Assembly: GCA_000310025.1 (NCBI GenBank)
Contig: FN649727.1
Span: forward strand, 2,128,816-2,192,815
Reading direction: 5' to 3'
DNA length: 64,000 nucleotides
From: Ectocarpus siliculosus
Taxonomy: Eukaryota > Sar > Phaeophyceae > Ectocarpales > Ectocarpaceae
Shown: positions 37,318 through 47,490 of the stretch, one piece after another
Position numbering within the stretch: the stretch's first letter is position 1
How the letters are laid out: each line of letters opens with the position of its first letter
Notes under the pieces: generated by a model
Seen by the model: only the letters and a program-made list of their open reading frames with translations
The model's database searches: none
What the model was told of the DNA's origin: nothing
Translations under genes and position numbers: made by a program

Positions 37318-38046
37318 ACGGTATCAATCACCCACACCGGTTCCTTCTCCTCAGGGCTCACGTCCCTGTCTGGGCCTTGCTCGTGCCACCAAACGCTCGA
37401 CGGCTGGATCCGGCTCGGCGTGGTCCGGGCCTTCGTGCTGCTGCAGAGCATCAACGGCAAGCGAAACTCGGTGGCATTGCTTGTACGCCGCCGTCTCAAC
37501 ACCCGCGACGCTTGCACGCGAATGCATACAGATCCCCAAGCTCTGCTACACATCGATACCCAACGCTTTCAGGGTCGGGTTGCCGAGAATAACCACCTCG
37601 TCTGTACCAGGCGTGACCACGAACGACAACGGGTCCACTGACACCATCCCCCAGCTGGTGTCCAAAGAAATACCCGGGGCAGGTTTTCTGTGTGAACTCG
37701 AGCAGGCGGCCGTTCGCTACTTTCAGCTTGAAGCCTACTCGCGATACCTTCTGACATGGTGGTTTATGATCCTGACTGACCCTGATCGGTCAGCCTGAGT
37801 TATCGACAACTGTTGATGCGCCTGAAATCAGGCAGGACCTAGGACCAGAACCCTCTCCCCGTGGCCTCGGGGGGCTAGTCGATTCACCTCCTTGGTGATG
37901 GTAAACAGAGTGTATTATCTCACGCGACTCTCTCCCTCTCTCCTGCCAACGTGCCAAGCCGACAGACAGAAATCCCAATCTACCGTATCTTAGACATGGA
38001 AATATCGAAAGGGGCTTTCCAGCCGTGAGCTACTACTGCCTCCACA
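37318..38046 (-). mobile_element. Element IV: fragment of the element I family (minus)
   Basis: An LTR of the element I family (37811-38046, minus strand) is followed downstream on that strand by the conserved leader (GTTGTCGATAACTCAGGCTG at about 37791-37810) and a protease-region remnant down to about 37318. No second LTR was found. It is broken in many places and is the most diverged copy of the group. Confidence 0.75.
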
Positions 38047-38179
38047 ACGTTTGTCACCGATGATGGTTCGAATGTTGCTCGTCAAGGTGAATGAGATACT
38101 CTTGGGACTCGACGTTTGTGCGAGGATTTAATTTGCTTTGCCGTGCAACGCTGTTGTGATTGTTGTTGTTTATTCGGTT

Positions 38180-38260
38180 TTTCCGTTCATGGCGAGTATC
38201 ATTTAATGCTCGCTTACACTTTTCCGTTCATGGCGAGTATCATTTAATGCTCGCTTACAC
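38180..38260 (+). repeat. 41-base tandem duplication
   Basis: TTTCCGTTCATGGCGAGTAT followed by CATTTAATGCTCGCTTACAC occurs at 38180-38219 and again at 38221-38260, one base apart. The two units are identical. Confidence 0.85.
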
Positions 38261-38329
38261 TGATGTGTAGCGATGTGCTTTGGGGGCGTTGTAGATCGGG
38301 ATCTTCTGGGGACTTTGATGCAATGCCTG

Positions 38330-38512
38330 GGAATGTTGATGGTACCCTTGTTATCCCATCCGGGTTGCCTCTGTTGAGTTCTTACCGTTGTTCTGCTCGA
38401 GTCTTCCCTTCTTCCCCCTCCACGGGGGCTTTGGGGCACGGCCTCCGCCGTTACATCCTGGGGAGACTGTGCCCTGGGGGATCCAGCCGAGGGCATATTG
38501 CTCTCGGGTCTA
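38330..38512 (+). repeat. R3 repeat, copy 2
   Basis: Related to 29438-29625 (minus) and 46832-47012 (plus). A 167-residue frame (38263-38766) runs through it, but it also crosses into the S4 repeat, so it is probably chance. Confidence 0.6.
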
Positions 38513-38726
38513 TAAACGATAGTAGAAGAGAGTTATCGATACCTCGAATAGAATCACTGGTCAAGTTAACTTACGAACCACAAATACGCTGTGTCACCGT
38601 GAAAACTTTGTTTGGTCAGCACGCAATATCAGGTTCAGTCCTTTACACTCTTGCCTTTGAAGCGATTTTCAAAGACAAGAGCAAGAAGGATTTACATACG
38701 TCAAAGATGTTGTCGAAGACACATTT

Positions 38727-39435
38727 CCCTTCTTCCCCTCGCGACCTCGGCAAAGCTTTTGCTTAGGCATGGCCCTTAGCAAGGGGGGGGTCTTTCTAGC
38801 GAGCACGGATAGACTCACCCCCAAGGGGCCGCCTAACACCTTCTGGAGTTGGTTCGGTACTGGTGGGTCAGGTACAAAAGTGCAGATCGACGAGCCATTA
38901 TGGCCGTCGGTGTAGGCAGCAATGCCCATCGTATTTTTGTGAACAGAGGCAGACGCCATCAGAAAGGGGGACGGGCATTATGTATGTACACGGCCTTAGA
39001 TTTGCTAGAGGGAGCTGTAAGGTGTATCAGTAACCTGGCTTCACCATCAAAGGAGGAGAGGGCAGCTGGTGACGAGCTGAAGAATGGGCTGGTCAACTCC
39101 TTCGGCACGAGAAGTTTTTGGTGCAACGAGAGAGAAAGCTAGGAACCGACTAAGAAGCACAGCAACAAGAGTATGTACGGGCGGATCGGATGGAGTGATG
39201 TGATGGTGCTATTTAGGACTGATGGCCACAGCGGCACCGGAGCAGGAGCACCGGAGCATGCGGGCGACATCGATCCGTGAAGCACGGACAAACACTATGT
39301 GTTGTCGATTATTTTTCGATATTTTCCCAAAAATAGATGTTGAGTGTGTGTGATGACGTCACTGGTTTTGTACAGAGATGCGGCAGAGATGACGCGGGTA
39401 CCTCGGGTGCCATAATTGTGTACCTGCATCGTGAT
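38727..39435 (+). repeat. S4 repeat, copy 1
   Basis: About 710 bases, recognisably similar (estimated three quarters or more) to 51527-52296. Shared blocks include CCCTTCTTCCCCTCGC, then GGGGGTCTTTCTAGCGAGCA, GGCAGCAATGCCCATC, GAGGCAGACGCCATCAGAAA, TGATGACGTCACTGGTTTTG-like sequence with a perfect TGACGTCA, and GTGTACCTGCATCGTG at the right end. Element II begins exactly at that right end. No coding capacity or terminal repeats are evident. Confidence 0.75.
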
Positions 39436-39698
39436 TTTGGACCCAACGCACCTGGGTAGTGTAGTTTACGGTGGGATGCCGCCTTTGGAATTCCATGTCT
39501 AAGATATGGTAGAGTGGGATTTCTATCTGTCTGGTTGGCATGTTGGTAGGGGAGAGATAGATAGATGGAGAGACAGAAGACTCGTGTGAGGTGAATACGC
39601 TCTGTTTACCATCACCGAGGAGGTGAATCGACTAGCCCCCCGAGGCCACGGGGAGAGGGTTCTGGTCCTAGACCTGCCTGATTATAGGCGCGTCTACA
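39436..39698 (+). repeat. Element II 5' LTR
   Basis: Diverged copy of the TGTGGACGCAGC...GTCTACA LTR. It is followed by CTCAGGCTGACCG but lacks the palindrome seen after the LTRs of I and III. Confidence 0.8.
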
Positions 39699-41932
39699 CT
39701 CAGGCTGACCGTGCAGGGTCAGTCAGGTTCATAAACCATGTCAGCAGCAGGTATCGCGAGTAGGCTTCAAGCTGCTTTTCCTGATGTGCCGGTCGCGGGA
39801 GGCATGTCAAACCCGGGGAAGCTGAAAGTAGCGGACGCTGCCTGCTCGAGGTCACGCAGAAAACCTGCCCCGGGTAATGCTTTGAACACCAGCAGGGGGA
39901 TGGTGTCAGTGGACCCGTTGTCGTTCGCGGGCATGCCTGGTACAGACGAGGTGGTCATACATCGGCAACCCGACCCTGAAAGCGTTGAGAATCGATATGT
40001 ACCAGAGCTTGGGGGCCTTTGTGTGTTCCTCAAAATGCAGACCGTGTGGGCCAGCGCCGCGATGGTAACTCCGACAAAGGGGGATACCGGTTCGTGAACT
40101 ACTTTCGTGTAAAGAAGGTACCTGGTGCCATGCCTCAGCTCAGTGCGGCCAAGTCCTGTGAGAGCTTGGATCTCTTGCAAGGGTACTGGCAGTGCCCGCT
40201 GTCTCCGAAGACGCAGGAAATATTCACGATCGCTAAGTCGGCTACGGGAAGATGTACTCTTAGGGCAAGGTCGAGCATGATCCCGACAGGTGCAGCGGTC
40301 TGGCTACAACGCGGTGTGTGAGACGCTGGCAACCTGATGCAGTTTCTGGAGGCGGTCAACTGGCTGCGCATGTCCCTACCGCGAATGGCGAAGGTTGTGT
40401 GGCCACTTCGTGCGTTTCTGGAGCAGCACTTGGTTGATGTCAAGAACTGAATGAAGCGCGTGGCCGAGTATCGCGCTGCGGATTGCGCTGGTCCCATGCG
40501 TCCGATAACGTTTGGGGAAGGTTTGTGACCGAAGTGCTCCAAGACCAGCTGGACCGTGGCGTCCCTGTGGAGGGGTCCGATCATGAGCCGATGGGGTTTC
40601 TGAGTGGTACATACACTCAAGGGCGCGCAGCAGCTGTGGACTACGGTGGACAAGGAAGGGTACGCGATACGCGATTGTGAGTAAGTTCAAGCCGTTGGAG
40701 TACTTGCTTTGGGATGGCGTGCATATCTCTACCGACCGCCGTAATCTCGCGTTCATCTTTGACCCGGAAGGCTTGCATGTGTTCCGTAGTGAAAACCATG
40801 GCTCAGCGCCTCGACCAGTCGAATGCCGTCTCGGGCCAGTACGTTAACACACCATCAGGCCAATTTCGGGTGTGCGACATTGGTGGTGGAATCTTCTGTC
40901 CCGGTGGGTTTCTGTGCCGTCGGTAAGTGCTCATGCTGCCGCGGTGCCGTCCAAGGAAGTCGCACGTAATCTAACACTCGGCGTGCTTGCTCGACCAGCC
41001 ACGTAATGCTCGACGACGGTGGGGACGGCCACTTTGGATGTTGAGGGGTTGTTTCGCGTGAGAATGAACGGACGCGACGTGCTTTGCATTCCAGATCAAG
41101 GGGGTGCTTTGCAAGTGCGACTGATGGTTTGTGCATACATGAAAGATATCGTGGCGCCGCAGCCACCTTGCAGCGTTTGGCCGAGTACTGTTGTTGGTTC
41201 CGGATGAAAGAGCACATCACCCACTTCGTCAAGCAGTACCTGCATTGTATGTGAACTACAAAACGGGGGAAAAGGTGCGTCGTCCGCTTGGGGAGACCGT
41301 CCACGGCACGCTACCTGGCGAAGTCATTCGTTTTGACCACCTCTACTGGGGCAAGTGGCCCGCTGCGGGAAAGATGGCTTGGACAAGGAGGAAGGGCTCA
41401 AGTACATTTTGGTCATGATGGACGACATGTCCCACTGGTTTAACTGGAGTCCACAGGGGCATGCACAGCCCACCTGGCTGCACAGCATTGCTTCGGGGTT
41501 TGTTGTTTCTTCCATCATTTTCCCTGCGTGTGGCAAACATACCTATTTCTCATTGTTTGCGGTGTGTTGATCGTCCATCCACTGCTTAAGTTTTCTTCTA
41601 TTTACGAGCGTGCGGCCTTAGAAATTTGGTGTGGTCTTGCATCATACGCGTGTTGTTGTCTTCTGTAGCTTCGCATACCTTTCGCTGCTGATTGCGGGCA
41701 TTCTACGCTTGTATGGAAGGTTGTGCACATGCACTGACTAACGCAATGGCGCTGACTAACCAAATGGCGTGGCATTAGTCCGGCATGATATCGCCGTGTA
41801 TGGGCGTCTATCATTCATAAACACCACCGTCATTTTTCCTGAGTATATCCAGGAGCCTACTATCTGAGTTCAAGCTGATTATTGTCTACTCCGGTAGTAA
41901 ACAATCACCTTTGGGGACGTTAAATGGATGCA

Positions 41933-42181
41933 GCGCACCTGAGCAGTTGTAGTTCACGGTGGGAAGCCGCCTTTGGATATCTGCATGTCTAAGATGTGGT
42001 AAATTTCTTTGTATCTGTCTGGCTGGCGTGTTGGCAGGAGAGAGAGATAGATGGAGAGAGAGAGACTCGTGTGAGATGACACACTTTTTTACCATCACGA
42101 AGGAGGTGAATCGACCAGCCCCCCGAGGCCACGGGGGGAAGACTCTGGTCTTCGCCCCTGCCTGATTAAGCCGTGTCTACC
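41933..42181 (+). repeat. Element II 3' LTR
   Basis: Diverged LTR with the conserved AGGAGGTGAATCGACCAGCC and CCCCGAGGCCACGGGGGGAA blocks. Confidence 0.8.
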
Positions 42182-42381
42182 ATCCTCCATGGCCTGCCCC
42201 CCCCGTCCCTGGGGTAGGCCGAGGTTCCGCAAGTGGATCTAGACCTCGAAAGACCATCCAGTGAAGACGGATATACGGTCCCTAGCACTGTTGAGAGGGG
42301 GATCCTGAGTTTGGCGGTTGGGAGTTAATGCTGTCGTGAGATCGGGGTAGCTCGTGAACTGCCAGCTTTGGTAGCTGCAAG

Positions 42382-42642
42382 ATGAGGCTGAATCCTAACG
42401 CCCCGGCTTGGACACCGGGGTTATGCAGCAGCAGAGAGCACGGTGAGGGTGGTGGAGAGACCACACGCTGTGGGGGTATGCCCCAGAGAGAGGAAAGGAG
42501 AGAGTCCAGAGATGGAGGGCCACACCGCTCCGGGACAAGAAGACAACTCTATGGGAAACAAGGCAAGAACCGGGATAACTATCATCTCAGCCCGAGTGTT
42601 CGCAAGAAAATAGCAAAAGAACAAAAAAAGAGGGGGAGATGA
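42382..42642 (+). CDS. LINE ORF N-terminal part with PAM2-like motif
   Basis: From ATG 42382 the frame begins MRLNPNAPAWTPG. This fits the PAM2 peptide (x-L-N-P-N-A-x-x-F-x-P), with Trp in place of the usual Phe, which in eRF3, ataxin-2 and others binds the MLLE domain of poly(A)-binding protein. A Gly/Arg/Ser-rich linker and a basic segment (SVRKKIAKEQKKRGR) follow. A TGA at 42640 ends the frame. The same frame is open again directly after it and runs into the endonuclease, so this was most likely the N terminus of a single long ORF. Confidence 0.65.
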   Translation: MRLNPNAPAWTPGLCSSREHGEGGGETTRCGGMPQREERRESRDGGPHRSGTRRQLYGKQGKNRDNYHLSPSVRKKIAKEQKKRGR

Positions 42643-43767
42643 AGGAAAAGGAGGGGTCGGGCGGCGCGTAGGCTGGCTAAGAGAGCAGCGCGGGCCGCGC
42701 GAAAGAGACAGCAGGGTCAACTTCTTAGGATAGCAACCTGGAATGTGCGGACTTTGGCTGTAAACGGGGCGAATGGATACGGGCGAGCCTACAGCATTCT
42801 ACACGAGGCAGCGAGACAAGACGTATCAGTGGTAGGAATGCAGGAGACACGGAGGGCAGGTCGAACGGAATTTGCAGCAGCGGGTTTCCGGGTGTTCTGC
42901 TGTGGCACGGAGACTGGTGGAGTCCATGGTGTGGGGATAGCCGTCAAAGAGTCACTGTGCAAGACATCCACGTTCACTGTATACCGGGTTTATCGACGAA
43001 CGCCTTATGGCCATGAGGTTTCTGTTGGCAGGCCACCGTGGAGCGGTCAACTTCGTAGCCGCGTATGCTCCAACCGAACCTTCAACTGCCGACAGCAAGC
43101 GCGTGTTCTGGGGAAAACTTGACAGTCTCGTGCAGAGGATCCCTTCCAAAGAATGTGTGTATGTCCTATTGGACGCCAACGCGCGGACGGGAGATATAGG
43201 TTGGACGGAGGGGACGGAAGGGTAATAGGAATGTACGGGCGTGATGAGCTCAACGACAATGGCATGCTACTGTTGAACTTCGCAACGCAAAACAGGCTAG
43301 CTCTCACGAACACGTTCTTCGAGACACGCAAGGGCGGAATATGGCACACATACAATGGTGTGTCGGGAAACGATTGCAAGTGCCTTGACTACATCCTGAC
43401 AAGGCAGGCACATCACGGCCGAGTATCTAACGTGGTTGTCATCCCCCAGCCGGTTCGCCCAGTCAAAGCACACTCAGACCACAATATGGTAGTAGCCACC
43501 GTCAACCTCGGTGGCAGGCTTGCCCACAACCGTGCAGTCCGGACTGAACCGAAACAGCAGCAATTCAACCGACGGGAATTGCAGTTCGAAACAGCACGGT
43601 GTGCGGTGACTAATCGGTTCCTCCTCAACCTCGACACACGACTGGACGAGCGAACGAACAACCACCGCCGCGGAATTGACGACCGACTTTACCAATGCTC
43701 TCCTCGAAGCAGCGCGGACGACTCTAGGGGAGGAACCGCGGAGACGCCGCACACAGGAGTGGTGTGA
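42643..43767 (+). pseudogene. LINE apurinic-type endonuclease domain
   Basis: A basic lead (RAARRLAKRAARAARKRQQG) passes into LLRIATWNVRTL at about 42723-42758, the first APE motif. Next come SVVGMQETRRAGRTEF (the Glu motif) at about 42829, VGIAVKES, and in the next frame VNFVAAYAPTEPS and YVLLDANARTGD (the Asp/Asn motif) at about 43161-43196. DCKCLDYILTRQ and VKAHSDHNMVVATV (the SDH motif) follow at about 43376-43500. All metal and catalytic landmarks are recognisable, but the domain spans three frames, with shifts near 43000 and 43200. The domain nicks target DNA to prime reverse transcription. Confidence 0.88.
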
Positions 43768-43888
43768 GACCCCAGAGACGAGAGCAGCGCTGGAGCAGGC
43801 CCTTACCAAACGGCGGGAAGCGCGCCGGGCGATGAGGGGCAACTAGAACTCAGCAACGTGGAGAGCTCTCAAAGCAGCGTGTAAGGGA

Positions 43889-46104
43889 GTGGCTACAGCA
43901 GTCGGAACGGGCATTTATGCCCACCTGGACGGATATGTGACTGAACTCGAAGCAATCTACAAAGATCGCGACATGAGAGGACTGTACCAACACCTCAAGA
44001 GATCAGTGGGCCTCAGCGGGAGACCAGCGGGGGGACAGCAGTTCGTCGCAGATGAGAACGGCGTGTTGCTCCGGAAAAGGGACGACATCTTCCAACGGTG
44101 GGCGAGATTCTTCAGCACCCTACTCAACACCAAATCCCACACCCTGAACCCAGACATCATCGAACGAGTGACGCAGCGGCCAGCGACACGTGACACGCAA
44201 CGGTTGGGAGAGGTGCCAGACCTCGAGGAGGTGGCACGGGCAGCGAAAGGCCTCAAGAACTGGAAGGCACCCGCCCATGACTCCCTCCCTGCCGAGTTGC
44301 TCAACATCGATGACGACGAACCCGTCGTCCTGAGACACCTCCATACCATCCTCGTCAAGGTGTGGAACGGAGGAGATATCCCATGAGAGTGGAAGGATGC
44401 AACCATCAAGGTGCTGTACAAGAAGGGTGACCGGTCCAACTGTAACAACTACAGGGGGATTTCGCTACTATCTCACGTAGGCAAAGTCCCCATCAAGATC
44501 ATCACCAACCGTCTAAGCGCCTTCTGCGAAGCCAACAACATCCTCCCGGAGAAACAGTGCGGATTTCGACCCGGGCGATCCACCGTCGACATGCTGTTCG
44601 TCGTGCGCCGCCTCCAGGAGCTGGGGCGGAGAAAGAAAATACTGCTCTACATGTGCTTCATCGACTTGAAGAAGGTGTATGATTCGGTGGACCGAGAGAT
44701 GCTATGGAAGGTGCTGGCCAGGGCCGGGATTCCCGCGAAGCTAATCAAAGTCATCCGCCAATTCCACGATGGAATGCGGGCCCGGGTGCACATGGACGAC
44801 GGAGAACTATCGGACTGGTTCTTCGTCACACAGGGCGTGCGACAAGGATGTGTGCTATCCCCACTGCTGTTCAACATCATCTTCGCCGAGGTCCTCGAAG
44901 TCGTCGTTATCCGATTCAGCGAGGATGATGTTGTTCTGCGGAACCTGGTGTGCTTGGAGGAGGGGAAGACAGAAGCGGGGGGGGGGGGAGGAGACACCCC
45001 TTGACCGAGTACGGAGGGCAGTATGGGGGATGCTGTATGCCGATGATGCCGGCGTCATATCGGGGTCTGCAGAAGGACTGGCGAGAATGATGACCATCAT
45101 TGTTGAGGTGTTCGGAGAGTTCGGGCTAACGGTGTCGGAGAAGCAGACGGAGACGCTCCTGATGCGCGCGAAGGACAAGTTGACTACAACATCACAGCCC
45201 TCCCCGCCTCCACCGCTGACCATCGAAGCCGCGGGACAGAAATACGCCCAGACGACCGAGTTCCGGTACCTCGGTGGCCTCGTCAACGAACATGGCGACC
45301 TCACCCGGGAGATCAACTACAGGAGCAGAGGAGCGTGGGCGTGCCTCAGGCGATATGGCCAGGAGCTCTTCGACAGACCGAAAGCACCATTCCGATTCAA
45401 GATCCGCCTCCTCCAGGCGGAGGCGATGGAGGCACTGCTGTACGGCTGCATGACATGGTCACCACTCAGCGGCCACTATCAAACATTGCGGTCGACACAC
45501 CACCGACTGCTCCTTCGAGTTATCGGGTACAAGCGCAAGAAAGACACCTACAGGCAGCTAGCTCTCTTACGCCCAGACGCTGAAGAGGATCGAATACCAG
45601 AGCGTTGAAGCCACGATCCGACAACGACGCCTACTGTTCGCGGGAGCACTGGCAAGGCAGCCGGACGGGCGACTCCCGAAACGACTGATGCTCGGCGAGC
45701 TGGCGGGGGGGGAGAAGCCACGTAGGGGGGGACAGGAACAGAACTGGCCGAAGTGTGTGCTCGACGACCTGAAGGCTTTCGGGGCCGACCACGGATCTAC
45801 AAAAACCGATCCATGTTGTCTCGGAATCCCCGTACCGAAAGACACGGCACCGAAATTAAAGTGGACGGAAGCCGCGAAGGTGGAGGGGGAAGTACCCTGG
45901 CATGCGGCGGTGCTGCAGGGAGCTGAGAGGTTCATGACCTCCTGGCACGAGAAGGAAGAAGAGGCCAGCCGACAACGAGCGCTCAAACGAAACCACAAGC
46001 CAACAACCAATGGGGCGGGAGGGGGCCAGGAGACGGACGAGACGACGAGGGAAGAAAGCAAACGAGAAGAGACGGACCGAGTGGCACGATGCGTGCCGGG
46101 TTGA
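43889..46104 (+). pseudogene. LINE reverse transcriptase and C-terminal region
   Basis: The N-terminal RT extension (43889-44386) contains VARAAKGLKNWKAPAHDSLP and PAELL. The fingers and palm follow in 44411-45004: NNYRGISLLSHVGKVPIKII, then EKQCGFRPGRSTVDMLFVVR, LYMCFIDLKKVYDSVDREML with the first catalytic Asp, and TQGVRQGCVLSPLLFNIIF. The catalytic MLYADDAGVISGS box is at about 45031-45068 in the next frame. The thumb and C-terminal part (45100-46104) include LLQAEAMEALLYGCMTWSPL, and SWHEKEEEASRQRALKR near the end. A poly-G run near 44980 coincides with one frame change. It reverse-transcribes the LINE RNA at the nicked target. Confidence 0.9.
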
Positions 46105-46708
46105 ATTTCTTTTAGCCAATTCCCCCCGCCCAACGCTGCATCATTGCACCAACCCCCCAGTAGTGATGACGTACCATTACAATGTATCGCTGGTTGGTGG
46201 CCATGTTTGCGTGTTTGCTTGTTCGTTGTTAGTGGTCCCTCCATCGTGTGCCTGTTTCTGCGTCTTATTTCTTGTTATTTTCGGCCTGGTCCCTCTTTGT
46301 CCTCGCCCTTTTTCATTTTATTTTCATTTTATTTTCTCTTTTCTTACTGCTTCCTTTTTATTTTATTTTATTCTATTTTTTCTCTTTTTCTCTCTATCTT
46401 TTCTCTCTTTTTCTGTGCCAGATGGCCTTGTCTCTGCTTGCGTTGTGAAGTACCAAGATTGGACCAAGGAGGTGTACCTCTTTCTCTCCGGCCCAAGATA
46501 GATAGTGACTCCTAGTCTCAGTTGATACCTCGCATAGCGCGCAGAGGGAGTGGAGGATTCCAGAATATCTGTCGTTGATTTCTATTGACTTGCGGACCCC
46601 TCGGGGCCAGTTTATTTGAGTGTACCTATTTAAGGGTAAGTTAACCTGTGACCACGGGAATCGACCGCGTCGAGTGTTGGATCAGATCGGAACGGTTTTT
46701 AATGTGAA

Positions 46709-46709
46709 G

Positions 46710-46757
<48 letters not shown>
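46709..46757 (+). repeat. (ACA)n microsatellite, LINE tail
   Basis: About fifteen ACA units directly after TTTTTAATGTGAAG. The same junction (TTTAATGTGAAGAAAA then ACAAC units) appears at about 52813-52842, showing that it is the LINE 3' terminus. Confidence 0.9.
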
Positions 46758-46758
<1 letters not shown>

Positions 46759-46831
46759 ACAACCAAGCACGACACGCAGACATCACCTCGACGAGACTTT
46801 CGTTTTCGGTTCTCGCGACAGGTGTGGGTGG

Positions 46832-47012
46832 ACAGGTTGGTGGCACCCCCTTGTTGTCCGATCCGGGGGGGCTCTGTTGACGTCTGAACGTTAGATACTC
46901 TCCTGTGTCTTCCCGTCTACTTCTCTCATTGGGAGCTTCTGGGTCTAGCCTCCCCCTCACACGCTGGGGAGGCTGCCCTAGGGGGTCAACGGAGGGCATA
47001 TGGCTCTCTTGT
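46832..47012 (+). repeat. R3 repeat, copy 3
   Basis: Shares GGGGAGGCTGCCCTAGGGGG and GTCAACGGAGGGCATATGGC with copy 1, and the CCCTTGTTGTCC block with copy 2. It lies between the LINE tail and element III. Confidence 0.65.
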
Positions 47013-47224
47013 CGATAAATGACAGACGCGATCGCGGGTATCTCCCATCCCCCTTTGTGGAGGAAGCCTCATACGAAAGATGGTGGTGGTCGATTGTGTA
47101 CACCCACCCCGCGGGTATGCGGATCCACGACTTGGTTTTAATGAAGAGCCCCATCTCAAAATTAAGCAAACGGTCACTCTTTCTACGAAAACAGTTCAAC
47201 TCCTTTTGAGCGTTGTGTTCAAAA

Positions 47225-47490
47225 TGTGGACGCAGCGCAACTGGGTAGCAGTAGTTCATGGTGGGAAGCCGCCTTTGGATATCTGCATGTCTAAGATATA
47301 TGGTAGAGTGGGATTTCTATCTGTCTGGCTGGCATGTTGGCAGGAGAGAGAGAGATAGATGGAGAGAGAGAGACTCGTATGAGATGAAACACTTGTTTCC
47401 CATCACCAAGAAGGTGAATCGACCAGTCCTCCGAGGCCACGGGGGGAGGATTCTGGTCCGAGGCCCTGCCTGATTTCAGGCTTGTCTACA
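47225..47490 (+). repeat. Element III 5' LTR
   Basis: 266 bases, TGTGGACGCAGC...TTGTCTACA, of the element I family. Confidence 0.88.

Larger units (their letters stand above)
39436..42181 (+). mobile_element. Element II: shortened relative of element I
   Basis: LTRs of the element I family at about 39436-39698 and 41933-42181 enclose a reduced interior with readable pieces of protease (39738-40097), RT (about 40130-40200, LDLLQGYWQCPL), RNase H and integrase, then the shared 3' untranslated region. It is far more decayed than element I, with more than ten breaks, and is inactive. No clear target duplication was found. Its interior has the same reduced organisation as element IV. Confidence 0.82.
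42182..46757 (+). mobile_element. APE-type LINE, near full length, with (ACA)n tail
   Basis: Order is a 5' region (about 42182-42381), one long ORF with endonuclease and reverse transcriptase (42382-46104), a T-rich 3' untranslated region (strong TTTTATTTTA run at 46310-46410), and a tail of ACA units at 46709-46757. No LTRs or terminal repeats. The tail of simple units instead of poly(A), the apurinic-type endonuclease and the YADD polymerase box put it among the RTE/L2/Jockey-like LINEs, without a firmer assignment. The ORF has an early stop and several frame changes, so this copy is dead. Three partial copies of its 3' end lie at 50-54 kb. Confidence 0.9.

Noticed and set aside
38263-38766. 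167-residue frame as a host gene
   Set aside because: It runs from the R3 repeat into the S4 repeat and has no recognisable domain. A shared gene across two unrelated repeats is unlikely.
39436-42181. Element II as an insertion into S4 with S4 resuming on the right
   Set aside because: The sequence right of 42181 does not match what follows the S4 block in copy 2 (52297 on), so the interruption model is not supported.
46620-46880. Poly-Thr frame over the ACA run
   Set aside because: It is a translation of the LINE tail microsatellite.
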